From assembly GCF_000742835.1 (NCBI RefSeq), contig NZ_CP008941.1:1631001-1695000 (forward strand): a stretch of DNA of 64,000 bases, given 5' to 3'. Below are positions 8,891 through 17,205 of this stretch, piece after piece; within the stretch, counting starts at the first letter, position 1, and each line of letters starts with the position of its first letter. The notes below the pieces were generated by a model. That model had not been told where the DNA came from, searched no databases, and saw only the letters and a program-made list of their open reading frames with translations. Made by a program: the position numbers and the translations under genes. This DNA is from Candidatus Paracaedibacter acanthamoebae. Lineage in GTDB: Bacteria; Pseudomonadota; Alphaproteobacteria; Paracaedibacterales; Paracaedibacteraceae.

Positions 8891-10414
8891 ATGGACAAAA
8901 TATACATTTTTTTGTTAAATTACATAAAAAACATAAGTATTCTAATTTTTACTCTGCTCTATTTACAGTTAGAGAACCTATCGATGAATCCTAAAGTACA
9001 AAATCATATTAAATTATTGAAAGAAAAAGACAAAGGTATCAGAAAACATATTTACATTATTGGCGCAGGAATGGCCGGCTTAATAGCGGCCTATGAATTA
9101 AAAAAATTAGGACATACCGTTACTCTCCTGGAAGGAAGTGACCGCGCAGGAGGTCGAATATTCACCCATCGATTTGGCGAGGGAAAGGATGCTCCCTATG
9201 GTGAATTAGGAGCAATGCGTGTTCCGTCAGTGCATGATTATACTCTTCATTATATTCGTGAATTCCAATTAGATAAAAAACTCAAGCATTTTATTGGTTT
9301 GTTTGAAAATGAGAACTGTCTTTTAAAGATCAAAAACACTATTTTTAAAATTAAAGATTTTTTAGCTACTGATTTTCTAAAGGATCAAAAATTTGGCTTC
9401 CTAAAAGAAATTGTAGGCACTTTTCTACCCGATGACATGGCAAAGTTAATTAATACAATTGATTTGCAGGACATTAATTTTTCTCAAGTAAAAAAAGGTT
9501 CTCCAATTTTTGCAGACTTAATAGAAGAATTTGCCCAAGCATTAGGCCCCAAAAACCCCTCCCTTAACTTAAGCCTACAGCACCTTCTCAAGGGACTTAA
9601 GACTCAATTTTTTTACCTCGACGGTGGAATGGATCAACTACCTTTAAAGATTGCAGATCAACTTACCCCCCATATTTTGTATAACGCTGAGGTATGTCAA
9701 ATCACTAATCTAAATAACAAAGCAGAAATAAGCCTCCTCTGTAATGGAAAGTCTGAAACCATTACCTGTGATTATGTGATTTGTACCATTCCCTTTGCAG
9801 CCATGCGCAATATGAATTTGCAAAACTTTAACTCAGAAAAGTTAGAAGCAATTCATCGTTTAAAATATATAAATGCTTGTAAGATTTTGCTGCTTTGTAA
9901 AAATAGATTTTGGCAGAACAACTATAATATCCACGGCGGAACATCAATAACAGATGGCGTGGTGAGACAAATATACTACCCGCCGATAAGTCCAGAAGAA
10001 TCAGGCGTACTCTTAAATTATACAGCAGGCAAAGACGCCGGTTATCTCTCTAATTTACCCCATCATCAAAGAATTGTGCATGCCAAAGAAGCTCTTGGCT
10101 ATTTCCACCAAGAAATCCATGAAAACGATATGATCCTCAGCAGCGCAAGTATGGCCTGGGATACCTATAAATGGTCAAAAGGGGCGTTTTGCTTTACGTG
10201 GAGCAATGATGACCTTGATCATCCTCACAAAGAAAATGCTCCATCAACAGAAGCAAAGTCAAAATCAGATCTTTTACCTTGGCTCTATAAAGCAACCAGG
10301 CAACCAGAGGGACGAATTTTTTTCGCAGGAGAACATTGTTCACATGACCAAGGCTGGATCCAAGGGGCAATTATATCCGCCTTAGAAACGGTACGCACCA
10401 TTGTCTCTCATTAA
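8891..10414 (+). CDS. Flavin-containing amine / L-amino-acid oxidase
   Basis: FAD enzyme of the monoamine-oxidase/tryptophan-2-monooxygenase superfamily, which oxidises an amine or amino acid to the imine with release of peroxide. The dinucleotide-binding motif is IIGAGMAGLIAAYELKKLG, followed by the second FAD motif LEGSDRAGGRI, GELGAMRVP, and the C-terminal FAD block FFAGEHCSHDQGWIQGA. ATG 8891 has a weak AAGG site and gives a hydrophobic N-terminus (MDKIYIFLLNYIKNISILIF) that could be a signal anchor. An upstream ATG at 8828 and an internal one at 8984 are alternatives; the internal start would give a cytosolic protein. It is convergent with the M29-like gene. Substrate is unknown. Confidence 0.85.
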   Translation: MDKIYIFLLNYIKNISILIFTLLYLQLENLSMNPKVQNHIKLLKEKDKGIRKHIYIIGAGMAGLIAAYELKKLGHTVTLLEGSDRAGGRIFTHRFGEGKDAPYGELGAMRVPSVHDYTLHYIREFQLDKKLKHFIGLFENENCLLKIKNTIFKIKDFLATDFLKDQKFGFLKEIVGTFLPDDMAKLINTIDLQDINFSQVKKGSPIFADLIEEFAQALGPKNPSLNLSLQHLLKGLKTQFFYLDGGMDQLPLKIADQLTPHILYNAEVCQITNLNNKAEISLLCNGKSETITCDYVICTIPFAAMRNMNLQNFNSEKLEAIHRLKYINACKILLLCKNRFWQNNYNIHGGTSITDGVVRQIYYPPISPEESGVLLNYTAGKDAGYLSNLPHHQRIVHAKEALGYFHQEIHENDMILSSASMAWDTYKWSKGAFCFTWSNDDLDHPHKENAPSTEAKSKSDLLPWLYKATRQPEGRIFFAGEHCSHDQGWIQGAIISALETVRTIVSH

Positions 10415-10468
10415 AATTTACCTTAAGTTGTCAGAATCCAACCATTCCTTTTGCCTACAAAAATATTT

Positions 10469-11551
10469 TTAAGCAGCAATACAGGGGCAGCCTTGAGCGC
10501 TGGTTCTTTTCATTGTTTTTTTCTCTCCCCCGACAATAACGGTGCCCTGATCATCCATGACAAGAGTATTAGGGCAAATAATGTCAAGGTGATACTGAGT
10601 TCGAGGGGTAAGACCTAACCCCCAATGGACACAGCCATTGCGATGACCATAAATTTCATTGGGGGTTCTATTAGCCTCTATAGCTTGCATATTGGTATTT
10701 GACCCGAACCCTATTTCCCACAAAAGTTTATATCGAGACTCTATCTCAAATAAATTCTTCAAAATATCATAAGCATCTTGAGCTTCTTTATCACAATAAA
10801 CTGCTTTAGGATTTAAACGACCTTCGTTAATTTCAAAAATTATTTTTCCCTTCATGAGGGAAGAGAGTTTGCTATAAATGCGCTCTCTATCTTCGGCAAG
10901 AAATGAAGGTTTTCCCGAATTTACAATAGAGTATCCTGAAAAAGTGATTTCCCCACTAATATTTATATGCTTAACAATACCAGGATGATTGTGAAAAAGC
11001 GAAAATACACTTATTTCGCCAGAGGGCACAAACTGCTGACCGCCCCAGGGGATCATCCCTAATTGCTCAAACCATTCATATTCATCAGACATATGATGAA
11101 ATATAGCTTCTGTCTTGGTTTCGGAATCAACAAACTTCAGGTACTTACTCTTTTCTGAAATTGCAAAAAAATTGTTAGTCCATTCCTGTTGAGAGTCTAA
11201 ATCTGTGCGTTCCATAACTTCTAAATAGTATTTTATACTTTCTAGATCAATCTCACTTGAGCTACAGGGTAAAGTCATTAATTTATAATCTTCCCCCATC
11301 TCTTCATTACGAGGAAATTCAAATAAACAGTAAGGGGAAATAATAAGAATATGAACGCGACGTGGTAGGGAAAGAACAAGCTGATTAAAATCCTTTGCCG
11401 TATCAAACACACTTATTTCTGCCGTTAGATAATCACCTTTATGGATGGCAAAAGCATCTTTTAATTGACTATTTGTAAGAAGTCTAAAGTGACAACTTGC
11501 ACTTTCACCCAGTTGTTTATATAGGTGAGGGTTTACTTGAATTTTTTCCAT
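10469..11551 (-). CDS. M29-like metallopeptidase (aminopeptidase T fold)
   Basis: The C-terminal half aligns by eye with thermophilic/AmpS-type M29 aminopeptidases, and the metal-ligand pattern is present: Glu179 in PSGEISVF, Glu279 in LWEIGFGSN, His309 in CVHWGLG, and His321/Asp323 in YHLDIICP. Residues 1-130 are unlike standard M29 proteins and may be a substrate-recognition part. The protein ends oddly in GCPCIAA, with Cys355 and Cys357 two residues apart. No signal peptide, so cytosolic. It is the second gene behind a 16-codon peptide gene, separated by a hairpin terminator, so transcription of this gene probably depends on read-through. A role in trimming or processing that peptide is the obvious hypothesis. 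Family assignment fairly secure, function inferred. Confidence 0.72.
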   Translation of the reverse strand: MEKIQVNPHLYKQLGESASCHFRLLTNSQLKDAFAIHKGDYLTAEISVFDTAKDFNQLVLSLPRRVHILIISPYCLFEFPRNEEMGEDYKLMTLPCSSSEIDLESIKYYLEVMERTDLDSQQEWTNNFFAISEKSKYLKFVDSETKTEAIFHHMSDEYEWFEQLGMIPWGGQQFVPSGEISVFSLFHNHPGIVKHINISGEITFSGYSIVNSGKPSFLAEDRERIYSKLSSLMKGKIIFEINEGRLNPKAVYCDKEAQDAYDILKNLFEIESRYKLLWEIGFGSNTNMQAIEANRTPNEIYGHRNGCVHWGLGLTPRTQYHLDIICPNTLVMDDQGTVIVGGEKKTMKRTSAQGCPCIAA

Positions 11552-11580
11552 AATTTCACTTCAAAAAATTTAAGAACAAT

Positions 11581-11615
11581 AAAAAGTTTGCGGTAAATTA
11601 TCATTTACCGCAAAC
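11581..11615 (-). terminator. Intrinsic terminator between peptide gene and M29-like gene
   Basis: A perfect 12-bp stem (11586-11597 with 11604-11615) with a 6-nt loop, followed on the minus strand by a run of five T. It lies 11 nt after the peptide stop codon and about 30 nt before the peptidase ATG, as expected for an attenuating stop that keeps the first gene in excess over the second. Confidence 0.88.
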
Positions 11616-11626
11616 AATCTTATAAC

Positions 11627-11677
11627 CTAATAACCTAAAGTTTCACCGTAAAGACGGCTATTTGTGCGACGAATCAT
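11627..11677 (-). CDS. 16-residue peptide gene, candidate precursor or leader peptide
   Basis: ATG at 11677 reads MIRRTNSRLYGETLGY then TAG. A near-ideal ribosome site (AAGGAGAA, 7 nt spacing) stands before it, far stronger than chance and stronger than that of most neighbours. A consensus TTGACA box lies 48 nt upstream of the start, and a terminator follows the stop. Two readings are possible. It may be a precursor of a very short ribosomally made, modified peptide, like the heptapeptide gene of microcin C or the small PQQ/mycofactocin precursors, processed by the following M29-like peptidase. Or it may be a leader peptide of an attenuator. It lacks the run of identical codons expected of an amino-acid attenuator, which favours the first reading. 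Basic N-terminus, Tyr and Glu near each other, and C-terminal Gly-Tyr are the notable residues. Confidence 0.6.
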   Translation of the reverse strand: MIRRTNSRLYGETLGY

Positions 11678-11701
11678 GACGATTCTCCTTTTATTAGAGG
11701 G

Positions 11702-11731
11702 TTAAATTTGACAGTAATTACTGCTGTCAAA
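11702..11731 (-). promoter_or_regulatory. Promoter with overlapping palindromic operator
   Basis: On the minus strand a perfect -35 box TTGACA (11725-11730) lies 17 nt from a weak -10 candidate ATTTAA (11702-11707). The spacer contains the perfect 12-bp palindrome cagtaattactg (11712-11723), and the -35 box is one arm of a second inverted repeat ttgacag/ctgtcaa (11708-11714 and 11724-11730). The overlap of symmetric sequence with the promoter suggests control by a dimeric repressor or activator. No regulator gene is adjacent. The remainder of the gap up to 12022 is AT-rich and shows nothing firm. Confidence 0.5.
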
Positions 11732-12022
11732 AAGCACATTAAATACATCTAAAATTTAAGTCAATGGTTGACTAATAGGAAAAATTAAGGAATTATCCGC
11801 TTAACTTTTAAAAAATATAATATAATATTCGGGGCTTTTTAAGGGAAGATTTCATAGATTATAAACATCATTATTTTTCAGCTAAAATGAGCACTTTTAC
11901 TGATTCCGAGGAATTACCTTGCCCCATAGTCATTCAAGAGCTCCCCCCTCTTTGTTGGTGAGCATGATAATAAAAACTCTTGAGATGATTGTTAAGAGAT
12001 TTATTATGATATAAGGGTATGT

Positions 12023-12565
12023 CTAACTTTTAGGGGCATGTTTAGCAAGAATCCGCTGCAATGTACGTCTGTGCATTTTTAAGCGTCGCGCTGTCTCAGA
12101 AACATTGTTACCGCATTCACTAAAAACCCGTTGAATATGCTCCCACTTGACTCGATCTGGGGACATTGGATCTTCGGGCGGCATGGGTTCAGATCCCTTT
12201 AACTGTCTTAAGGCATTATCAATCATGTCTGCATCTGCAGGCTTGGTTAGGTAATCCACGGCCCCATGCTTAATGGCGGCAACAGCAGTTGCAATATTGC
12301 CGTAACCTGTCAACATGACAATGCGTGTATTAGAGTTGGATGCTTTCAGGCTATTCACCAACTCCAAGCCATATCCATCCCCCAACTTGATATCCACAAC
12401 AGCAAAATCAAAACCATTGTCAGCCAGAATGATTTTAGCTTCATCTAAGCTACCAGCCAATGTTACCTCATAACCGCGCCGTGTCATAATGCGACCCAGC
12501 TGTTCGCGCAATGGTTGGTCATCATCCACAATAATCAAAGAAGAACTAATTACCTGAGTGCTCAT
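12023..12565 (-). CDS. regA: Redox response regulator RegA/ActR/PrrA
   Basis: DNA-binding partner of RegB. Receiver domain in residues 8-120 with acidic pocket VDDD, phospho-acceptor Asp58 (FAVVDIKLGDGYG), conserved Thr in MLTGYG and Lys in LTKPAD. A short proline-rich linker (EPMPPEDPMSP) leads to the Fis-type helix-turn-helix RVFSECGNNVSETARRLKMH and then RRTLQRIL, nearly invariant in the family. Length 180 aa is typical. The start overlaps the end of regB by 20 nt, so the pair is translationally coupled. In free-living relatives it controls oxidases, carbon and nitrogen fixation and other redox-linked genes. Confidence 0.96.
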   Translation of the reverse strand: MSTQVISSSLIIVDDDQPLREQLGRIMTRRGYEVTLAGSLDEAKIILADNGFDFAVVDIKLGDGYGLELVNSLKASNSNTRIVMLTGYGNIATAVAAIKHGAVDYLTKPADADMIDNALRQLKGSEPMPPEDPMSPDRVKWEHIQRVFSECGNNVSETARRLKMHRRTLQRILAKHAPKS

Positions 12566-13841
12566 GCCTCACCTCTATTGCCTGGCGGGGGAAAACAATT
12601 TCGCACACCGCCCCCTGCTTATTGTAAAAGTACATCACCCCACCTCTTTTTTCTATCAAACTTTGTGCGATAAAAAGTCCCAGGCCTAAATGCACACCTT
12701 CTGTCGCATCAGTCCGTGATGAAAGGTAGGGATCCCCCAGACGGCTGAGCATGGATTCAGGATATCCCTCCCCATCATCTGAAATTTTTATCGTCAGATC
12801 TTGCTCAGTCCATCGACAGGTAATGGTCACGATTGATTGAGCAAACTGAACGGCGTTTGCAATGACATTTCCCAAAGCATGCTGGAGTTCTGGCGTTAAC
12901 TCAATGACGGGAGCCTCTTGCGCACAGTCGATTTGCATCTCTTTGCCTGGCAGCTTACCATGACTTGCAATAACAACATCCAAAGCTGCCCGCAACGGCA
13001 ACGCCTTAAAAGGAAGGATATGTTCGGCTGCAAAATCTCGAGAAAGCCCCTGCAAAATATCGCGACACCGAGAACTTTGCTCTGCTAAGATTCGCACATC
13101 ATCTTTTACCACATTGCTTAGATTTTTGTCCGCTTGTAATTCCTTAATGACAAGCATCATTGTCGTCAAGGGCGACCCTAACTCATGGGCCGCAGCGGCT
13201 GCTAGAGCGCCGAGGGAGGCTAACTTTTGTTCGCGTGCCAGCGCTAATTCGGTGGCTTGGAGCGCTTGCGTCGTCCTTAAATAATAATGAGCCACCCGTC
13301 CCACATAAATGGCGGTAAAGACCATAGCCACACTGATTGCCACCAACACTGCAAAGCGCAATCGCCCTGGCAAGACTAGTCCTGTCAAATCCCAAGGCAA
13401 GGGAAATGTGGATCCATATAAAATAATAGTAGCCATTAAACCGCATCCGGTGACAATTAAGGCATCGCGGCGGCGCAAGAAGCCAGCCGCAATAACGACA
13501 GGTGCCAACAAAAAGACCGAAAAGGGGTTATTAAGGCCGCCGGTTAAATACAATAAGGCTGTCAATTGCCCAATATCATAGATTAAGTACAAATAAATAT
13601 GACTGGCCGGTATTTTGTGTTTTGAGTGCTGAGTCAACATTAATCCGATATTGACAGCGACTGACAACACAACAATTGACCACGTAATTTGCTTGGGATA
13701 GACCATGTGAAAATATTGATCAATTAATACCAGTGTAATCGTTTGACCTATCAGAGCAATCCAGCGCAAGGTAATCAGCAATGAAAAAGAAATTGATGGT
13801 CTGGTGTGCGACATTGGATAACTTTGCATAATAATTTTCAT
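12546..13841 (-). CDS. regB: Redox sensor histidine kinase RegB/ActS/PrrB
   Basis: Inner-membrane kinase with six predicted helices in residues 18-185. The two redox-sensing marks of the family are visible: the ubiquinone-site heptapeptide GGLNNPF (101-107) in a loop between membrane segments and the reactive cysteine Cys259 in SSRCRDILQGLSRD. The phospho-acceptor is His219 in AAAHELGSPLTT, and the ATPase part carries the N box and GLGLFIAQSLIEKRGG. It is co-transcribed with regA and divergent from senC with only 49 bp between the starts, the arrangement seen in purple bacteria and rhizobia. It senses the state of the respiratory chain. Confidence 0.96.
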   Translation of the reverse strand: MKIIMQSYPMSHTRPSISFSLLITLRWIALIGQTITLVLIDQYFHMVYPKQITWSIVVLSVAVNIGLMLTQHSKHKIPASHIYLYLIYDIGQLTALLYLTGGLNNPFSVFLLAPVVIAAGFLRRRDALIVTGCGLMATIILYGSTFPLPWDLTGLVLPGRLRFAVLVAISVAMVFTAIYVGRVAHYYLRTTQALQATELALAREQKLASLGALAAAAAHELGSPLTTMMLVIKELQADKNLSNVVKDDVRILAEQSSRCRDILQGLSRDFAAEHILPFKALPLRAALDVVIASHGKLPGKEMQIDCAQEAPVIELTPELQHALGNVIANAVQFAQSIVTITCRWTEQDLTIKISDDGEGYPESMLSRLGDPYLSSRTDATEGVHLGLGLFIAQSLIEKRGGVMYFYNKQGAVCEIVFPRQAIEVRHEHSGN

Positions 13842-13890
13842 ATGATATGACTTAAGCTAACTTATAGCAGCAAAAACAAGGATAAAGCAC

Positions 13891-14520
13891 ATGAATTTTC
13901 GCCTCCTGCGCCTCAGCCTCTTAGGGTTATCCATTGGAATTGGCCTTATTGGATTGGGGGCCTATTACATCAAAAATCAAGCTATCCATTTTAATCAGGA
14001 TAGCGATCGACATCTGCCCAATTTAGGGGGTCCCTTCACTTTGGTCGATCAATTCGGCAAAACCCGCACTGAGCAAGACTTTCGTGGCAAGTACATGCTG
14101 GTATATTTTGGCTATACCTTCTGTCCTGATGTCTGTCCGCTGGGTTTACGCAATCTCAGTAGTGCCCTTGCTACCCTAGGACGTGATCTCGATCAAGTGG
14201 CGCCCATTTTCATTACCATTGACCCAGAACGTGATACAGTGGAATCGCTGCAAAGCTATGCCTCAACCATTCACTCCTCTTTTGTGATGTTAACAGGAAC
14301 ACAGCGTGAGCTTGACCCTGTCCTAAAGTCTTATAATGTCTATGCGGTTAAGGCAAAACCAGACGGCACCATGGCTGATTACTTAATGGATCACAGCTCT
14401 CTCATTTATCTCATGGACAGGAATGGCACCCTCGTCGATTTCTTTCCCCATACGGCCTCACCAAAAGAGATCGCGGATAAAATCCATAAACATTTGATGC
14501 AAGAAATCCAAAAATCATAA
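13891..14520 (+). CDS. senC: SCO1/SenC copper chaperone for cytochrome oxidase
   Basis: Thioredoxin-fold protein that delivers copper to the CuA site of cytochrome c oxidase. Residues 7-27 form a membrane anchor, and the soluble part faces the periplasm. The copper ligands are all present: CPDVC (Cys78, Cys82) in YFGYTFCPDVCPLGL and His168 in DYLMDHSSLIYLMD. ITIDPERDT is another family block. Length is usual (209 aa). Its divergent position next to regBA matches photosynthetic and rhizobial relatives and suggests that oxidase assembly is under RegA control. A shared promoter region of 49 bp separates it from regB. Confidence 0.95.
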   Translation: MNFRLLRLSLLGLSIGIGLIGLGAYYIKNQAIHFNQDSDRHLPNLGGPFTLVDQFGKTRTEQDFRGKYMLVYFGYTFCPDVCPLGLRNLSSALATLGRDLDQVAPIFITIDPERDTVESLQSYASTIHSSFVMLTGTQRELDPVLKSYNVYAVKAKPDGTMADYLMDHSSLIYLMDRNGTLVDFFPHTASPKEIADKIHKHLMQEIQKS

Positions 14521-14793
14521 GGCTTTGTTGACTCACCAGAGTCAGCAGAGGTATGGTAAAGCTCTGTATATCTAACTTATTTGATTCCATTGAGGAGCCC
14601 TTTACTGGCGAATGCTTAAAATATTTCTGCCGGCGCTAGATAGACAAATCCTATAAAAACAAAGAATTGAGATCGATTCACCGTGATTCAAAAACTAAAA
14701 AATTTAGCGATAAGACTTGCAAAATCTTGGTATCAAAAAGACGCTAAAGATGATAGGCTGAAAAACTGTTTTTGGGGATCCAAGGACTATAAA

Positions 14794-15606
14794 ATGCGCA
14801 TTTTCCCTTTCTTCTTTAGTCTGATAAGTTTTTGCCTGGCAGATTCCGACCTTAGAAACTATGTTGAATCCAACTTACCTCAGACGAGCAACGTGCGGCA
14901 TCTTGAATGGCAAGGCCAATCCTATTGGGTAAAAAAAGCAGATGCAAATAAAGGATGGTTATCCTATACTGGCAAAAAAATAGTTAACTTCTTAGTTCCA
15001 GACAAGATTATTGCACCCACAACGATTTGCAATGAAACCATTTTAAAAATAGAGGCACGGCGGCTTAAAGAATGCGACCAAAAACAAGGATCCTGTGCTC
15101 GTCTGATTATGCAAGGAGACGATTGGATTCTTGTAAGCGATGCCGGGAAAAGTTTTGAATATGTTCTGCGCGGCTTGCCCGTAGACCAGCGTCTGCCCTA
15201 TATTATGAAAGGTTTAGAGGCGGTCCTGAATCTACATGATCGACATATGGTGCACGGTCGAGCCAGTGTCAAGGATCTTACACTTACCCCTCAAAATCAA
15301 TTCCTCTTTATTGACCTTGCAGAAGATCCAGAGTCATTGATGACCTATGATGAAGCTCGCACCCGTGATCTTATCAATTATTTTATGACAACAGTTGCAT
15401 TCCTCAGAACAGATGAAGCCCTGGAACACCAATATGCCACCCTCTTTATAGAAAAATTTCCCCAAGACCTTAAACCCCTTTTGCATCGGGTTATCGATAA
15501 AACCAAATGGTTGGGGAAAATAGCTTATGCAGCCCAATGGTTTGGCGGTAAAGACACCGTAAAATTTGCACAGGCTCATCGGTTGTTGCATAAACGATTA
15601 AAGTAA
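14794..15606 (+). CDS. Kinase-like protein with signal-like N-terminus
   Basis: 270 aa from ATG 14794, chosen because AAGGA lies 7 nt upstream; a GTG at 14683 in the same frame would add 37 residues but has no ribosome site. The C-terminal half has the core of a small protein-kinase/RIO/Kdo-kinase-like fold: an HxD-like loop VHGRASVKDLTL, then FLFIDLAEDPE in the position of the DFG metal-binding motif. The N-lobe has WQGQSYWVKKA as a possible ATP-binding Lys. The N-terminus MRIFPFFFSLISFCLA resembles a signal peptide or anchor, odd for a kinase. It precedes rpsT on the same strand. Substrate unknown; a lipopolysaccharide-core kinase would fit membrane association. Confidence 0.6.
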   Translation: MRIFPFFFSLISFCLADSDLRNYVESNLPQTSNVRHLEWQGQSYWVKKADANKGWLSYTGKKIVNFLVPDKIIAPTTICNETILKIEARRLKECDQKQGSCARLIMQGDDWILVSDAGKSFEYVLRGLPVDQRLPYIMKGLEAVLNLHDRHMVHGRASVKDLTLTPQNQFLFIDLAEDPESLMTYDEARTRDLINYFMTTVAFLRTDEALEHQYATLFIEKFPQDLKPLLHRVIDKTKWLGKIAYAAQWFGGKDTVKFAQAHRLLHKRLK

Positions 15607-15712
15607 GAAATAGTCGATAGGTAAATCGATTAATTTCCTTTGACGTTAAGAGAGAAATAAGTTATAAACAACACAAGACTGAAATTTTTAGGTATTTTTT
15701 TAAGGATAAATA

Positions 15713-15976
15713 ATGGCTAATCATCGTAATGCAGAAAAAGCTGCGCGCCAAACAGAACGTCGCACAAAAGTAAATCGCGACCGTGTTGGTCGCATTCGTA
15801 CGTTCCTTCGGAAGGTTGAAGAAGCAATTTCTTCTGGTTCAAAAGAGACAGCAACTGCAGCTATTCGCGTTGCTGAAGGCGAAATTATGCGCGGTGTTAC
15901 CAAAGGCGTTATTCACAAGAATACAGCTTCCCGCAAGGTTTCTCGCTTAACAAAGCGTGTTAAGGCTATTGCATAA
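15713..15976 (+). CDS. rpsT: 30S ribosomal protein S20
   Basis: Primary 16S rRNA-binding protein of the small subunit. 87 residues, very basic, with the family start [17 protein letters not shown] and the closing block [26 protein letters not shown] ribosome site before ATG. A terminator follows within 30 bp. In many alphaproteobacteria rpsT is a lone gene near dnaA, which is not in this window. Confidence 0.98.
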   Translation: MANHRNAEKAARQTERRTKVNRDRVGRIRTFLRKVEEAISSGSKETATAAIRVAEGEIMRGVTKGVIHKNTASRKVSRLTKRVKAIA

Positions 15977-16000
15977 CACCAGCCTTTTCTATTTATAGAG

Positions 16001-16029
16001 AGCCTTGCCCCTAAGGGTAAGGCTTTTTT
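16001..16029 (+). terminator. Intrinsic terminator after rpsT
   Basis: A 10-bp stem with one G-T pair (agccttgccc with gggtaaggct), a 4-nt loop and six T. Confidence 0.88.
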
Positions 16030-16113
16030 AATAAGCTTAAAACCATCGTCTTTTACCCCCTTAATGGCATCCAAGACTTTTGGTTAAGGCCATAAATTTT
16101 ATGAGGTACAAAT

Positions 16114-17145
16114 ATGTTACACTCAACAGATGTTGTTATTATTGGATCGGGGCCCGTTGGTCTTTTTGCTATTTTTGAATGTGGAATGCTCCGCCTGGAT
16201 TGTCATGTTATTGACGCCTTGGACGCGATTGGCGGACAATGTGCGGCCCTATACCCTGAAAAACCCATTTATGATATCCCGGCTCACCCACAGGTTACGG
16301 GTGCAGAGCTAATCGACAATTTGGAACGTCAAATTCGTCCATTTAATCCCACCTTTCACCTTGGCCACCAAGTAACCCATATTGACCAGCTGGACCAAGA
16401 AGGAAAATCATGGAAAATCAAAACGTCTAAAGGCACTGAAATTCACTGCAAAAGCATCATTATTGCAGCAGGCGTCGGTGCCTTTGGTCCCAACCGCCCC
16501 CCTCTCGATAGCATCGAAAACTATGAGAGATCGGCTGTTCAATATTACGTCAAAAGTCGTGAAACTTATCGCGGCAAAAACGTTGTTATTGCTGGCGGTG
16601 GAGATTCTGCTGTTGACTGGGCAATTTCTTTAAGTGAAGTTGCCACCCGAGTAAGCGTTGTTCACCGTCGCCCTAAATTCCGAGCTGCCCCTGAAAGTGA
16701 AGCGCGCCTCAATGACCTGGCCAGCAACGGTATTATCGACCTGATTACGCCATTCCAACTTGAAGGGCTCGAGGGAGATGGAGAGAGCCTCAAGGCCGTC
16801 GTGGTCAAATCCCTTGATGGCGCTATAAAACACATTGAAGCCGATCATTTACTGCCATTCTTTGGCTTATCCATGAACTTAGGCCCCATTTCTGAATGGG
16901 GGTTGGGCATGGATAAAAGTCACATCCAAGTGGATCATTTAACGGCAGCAACAAATCGTCCCGGAGTTTATGCCATCGGCGACATTGCGACATATCCTCA
17001 TAAACTTAAGTTAATCTTAACCGGTTTTGCCGAAGGAGCCCAAGCAGCCCACTCTATTCGTCAGTTCATCTATCCCGATGAAATTGTTCACTTTGAGTAT
17101 TCCACAACGAAAGGCATACCAACCAAGGAAGAAAAAGCAGCGTAG
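16114..17145 (+). CDS. Ferredoxin/flavodoxin-NADP+ reductase, thioredoxin-reductase type
   Basis: FAD enzyme passing electrons between NADPH and ferredoxin. FAD motif VVIIGSGPVGLFAIFECGM at residues 7-25, then the family block IGGQCAALYPEKPIYDIP, and the NADP motif VVIAGGGDSAVDWAISL near 150-170. It lacks the CxxC redox pair of thioredoxin reductase at the NADP domain, which separates this YumC/FNR2 group from true TrxR. The C-terminus ends GIPTKEEKAA. 343 aa, normal length. Single gene with its own terminator. Confidence 0.9.
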   Translation: MLHSTDVVIIGSGPVGLFAIFECGMLRLDCHVIDALDAIGGQCAALYPEKPIYDIPAHPQVTGAELIDNLERQIRPFNPTFHLGHQVTHIDQLDQEGKSWKIKTSKGTEIHCKSIIIAAGVGAFGPNRPPLDSIENYERSAVQYYVKSRETYRGKNVVIAGGGDSAVDWAISLSEVATRVSVVHRRPKFRAAPESEARLNDLASNGIIDLITPFQLEGLEGDGESLKAVVVKSLDGAIKHIEADHLLPFFGLSMNLGPISEWGLGMDKSHIQVDHLTAATNRPGVYAIGDIATYPHKLKLILTGFAEGAQAAHSIRQFIYPDEIVHFEYSTTKGIPTKEEKAA

Positions 17146-17178
17146 GATTAATTCTACAACAGTAATTTCACATCTCCC

Positions 17179-17205
17179 GGTAGCATTAAAAGCTACCTTT
17201 TTTTA
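17179..17205 (+). terminator. Intrinsic terminator after ferredoxin-NADP reductase
   Basis: Stem ggtagc/gctacc (17179-17184 and 17192-17197) followed by seven T. Confidence 0.8.

Noticed and set aside
11887-11961. 24-codon plus-strand ORF opposite the peptide operon
   Set aside because: No ribosome site, AT-rich context, and it ends shortly before regA with no partner gene; kept only as chance.
13309-13581. 90-codon plus-strand frame inside regB
   Set aside because: Antisense to conserved membrane and kinase coding sequence; no start signal.
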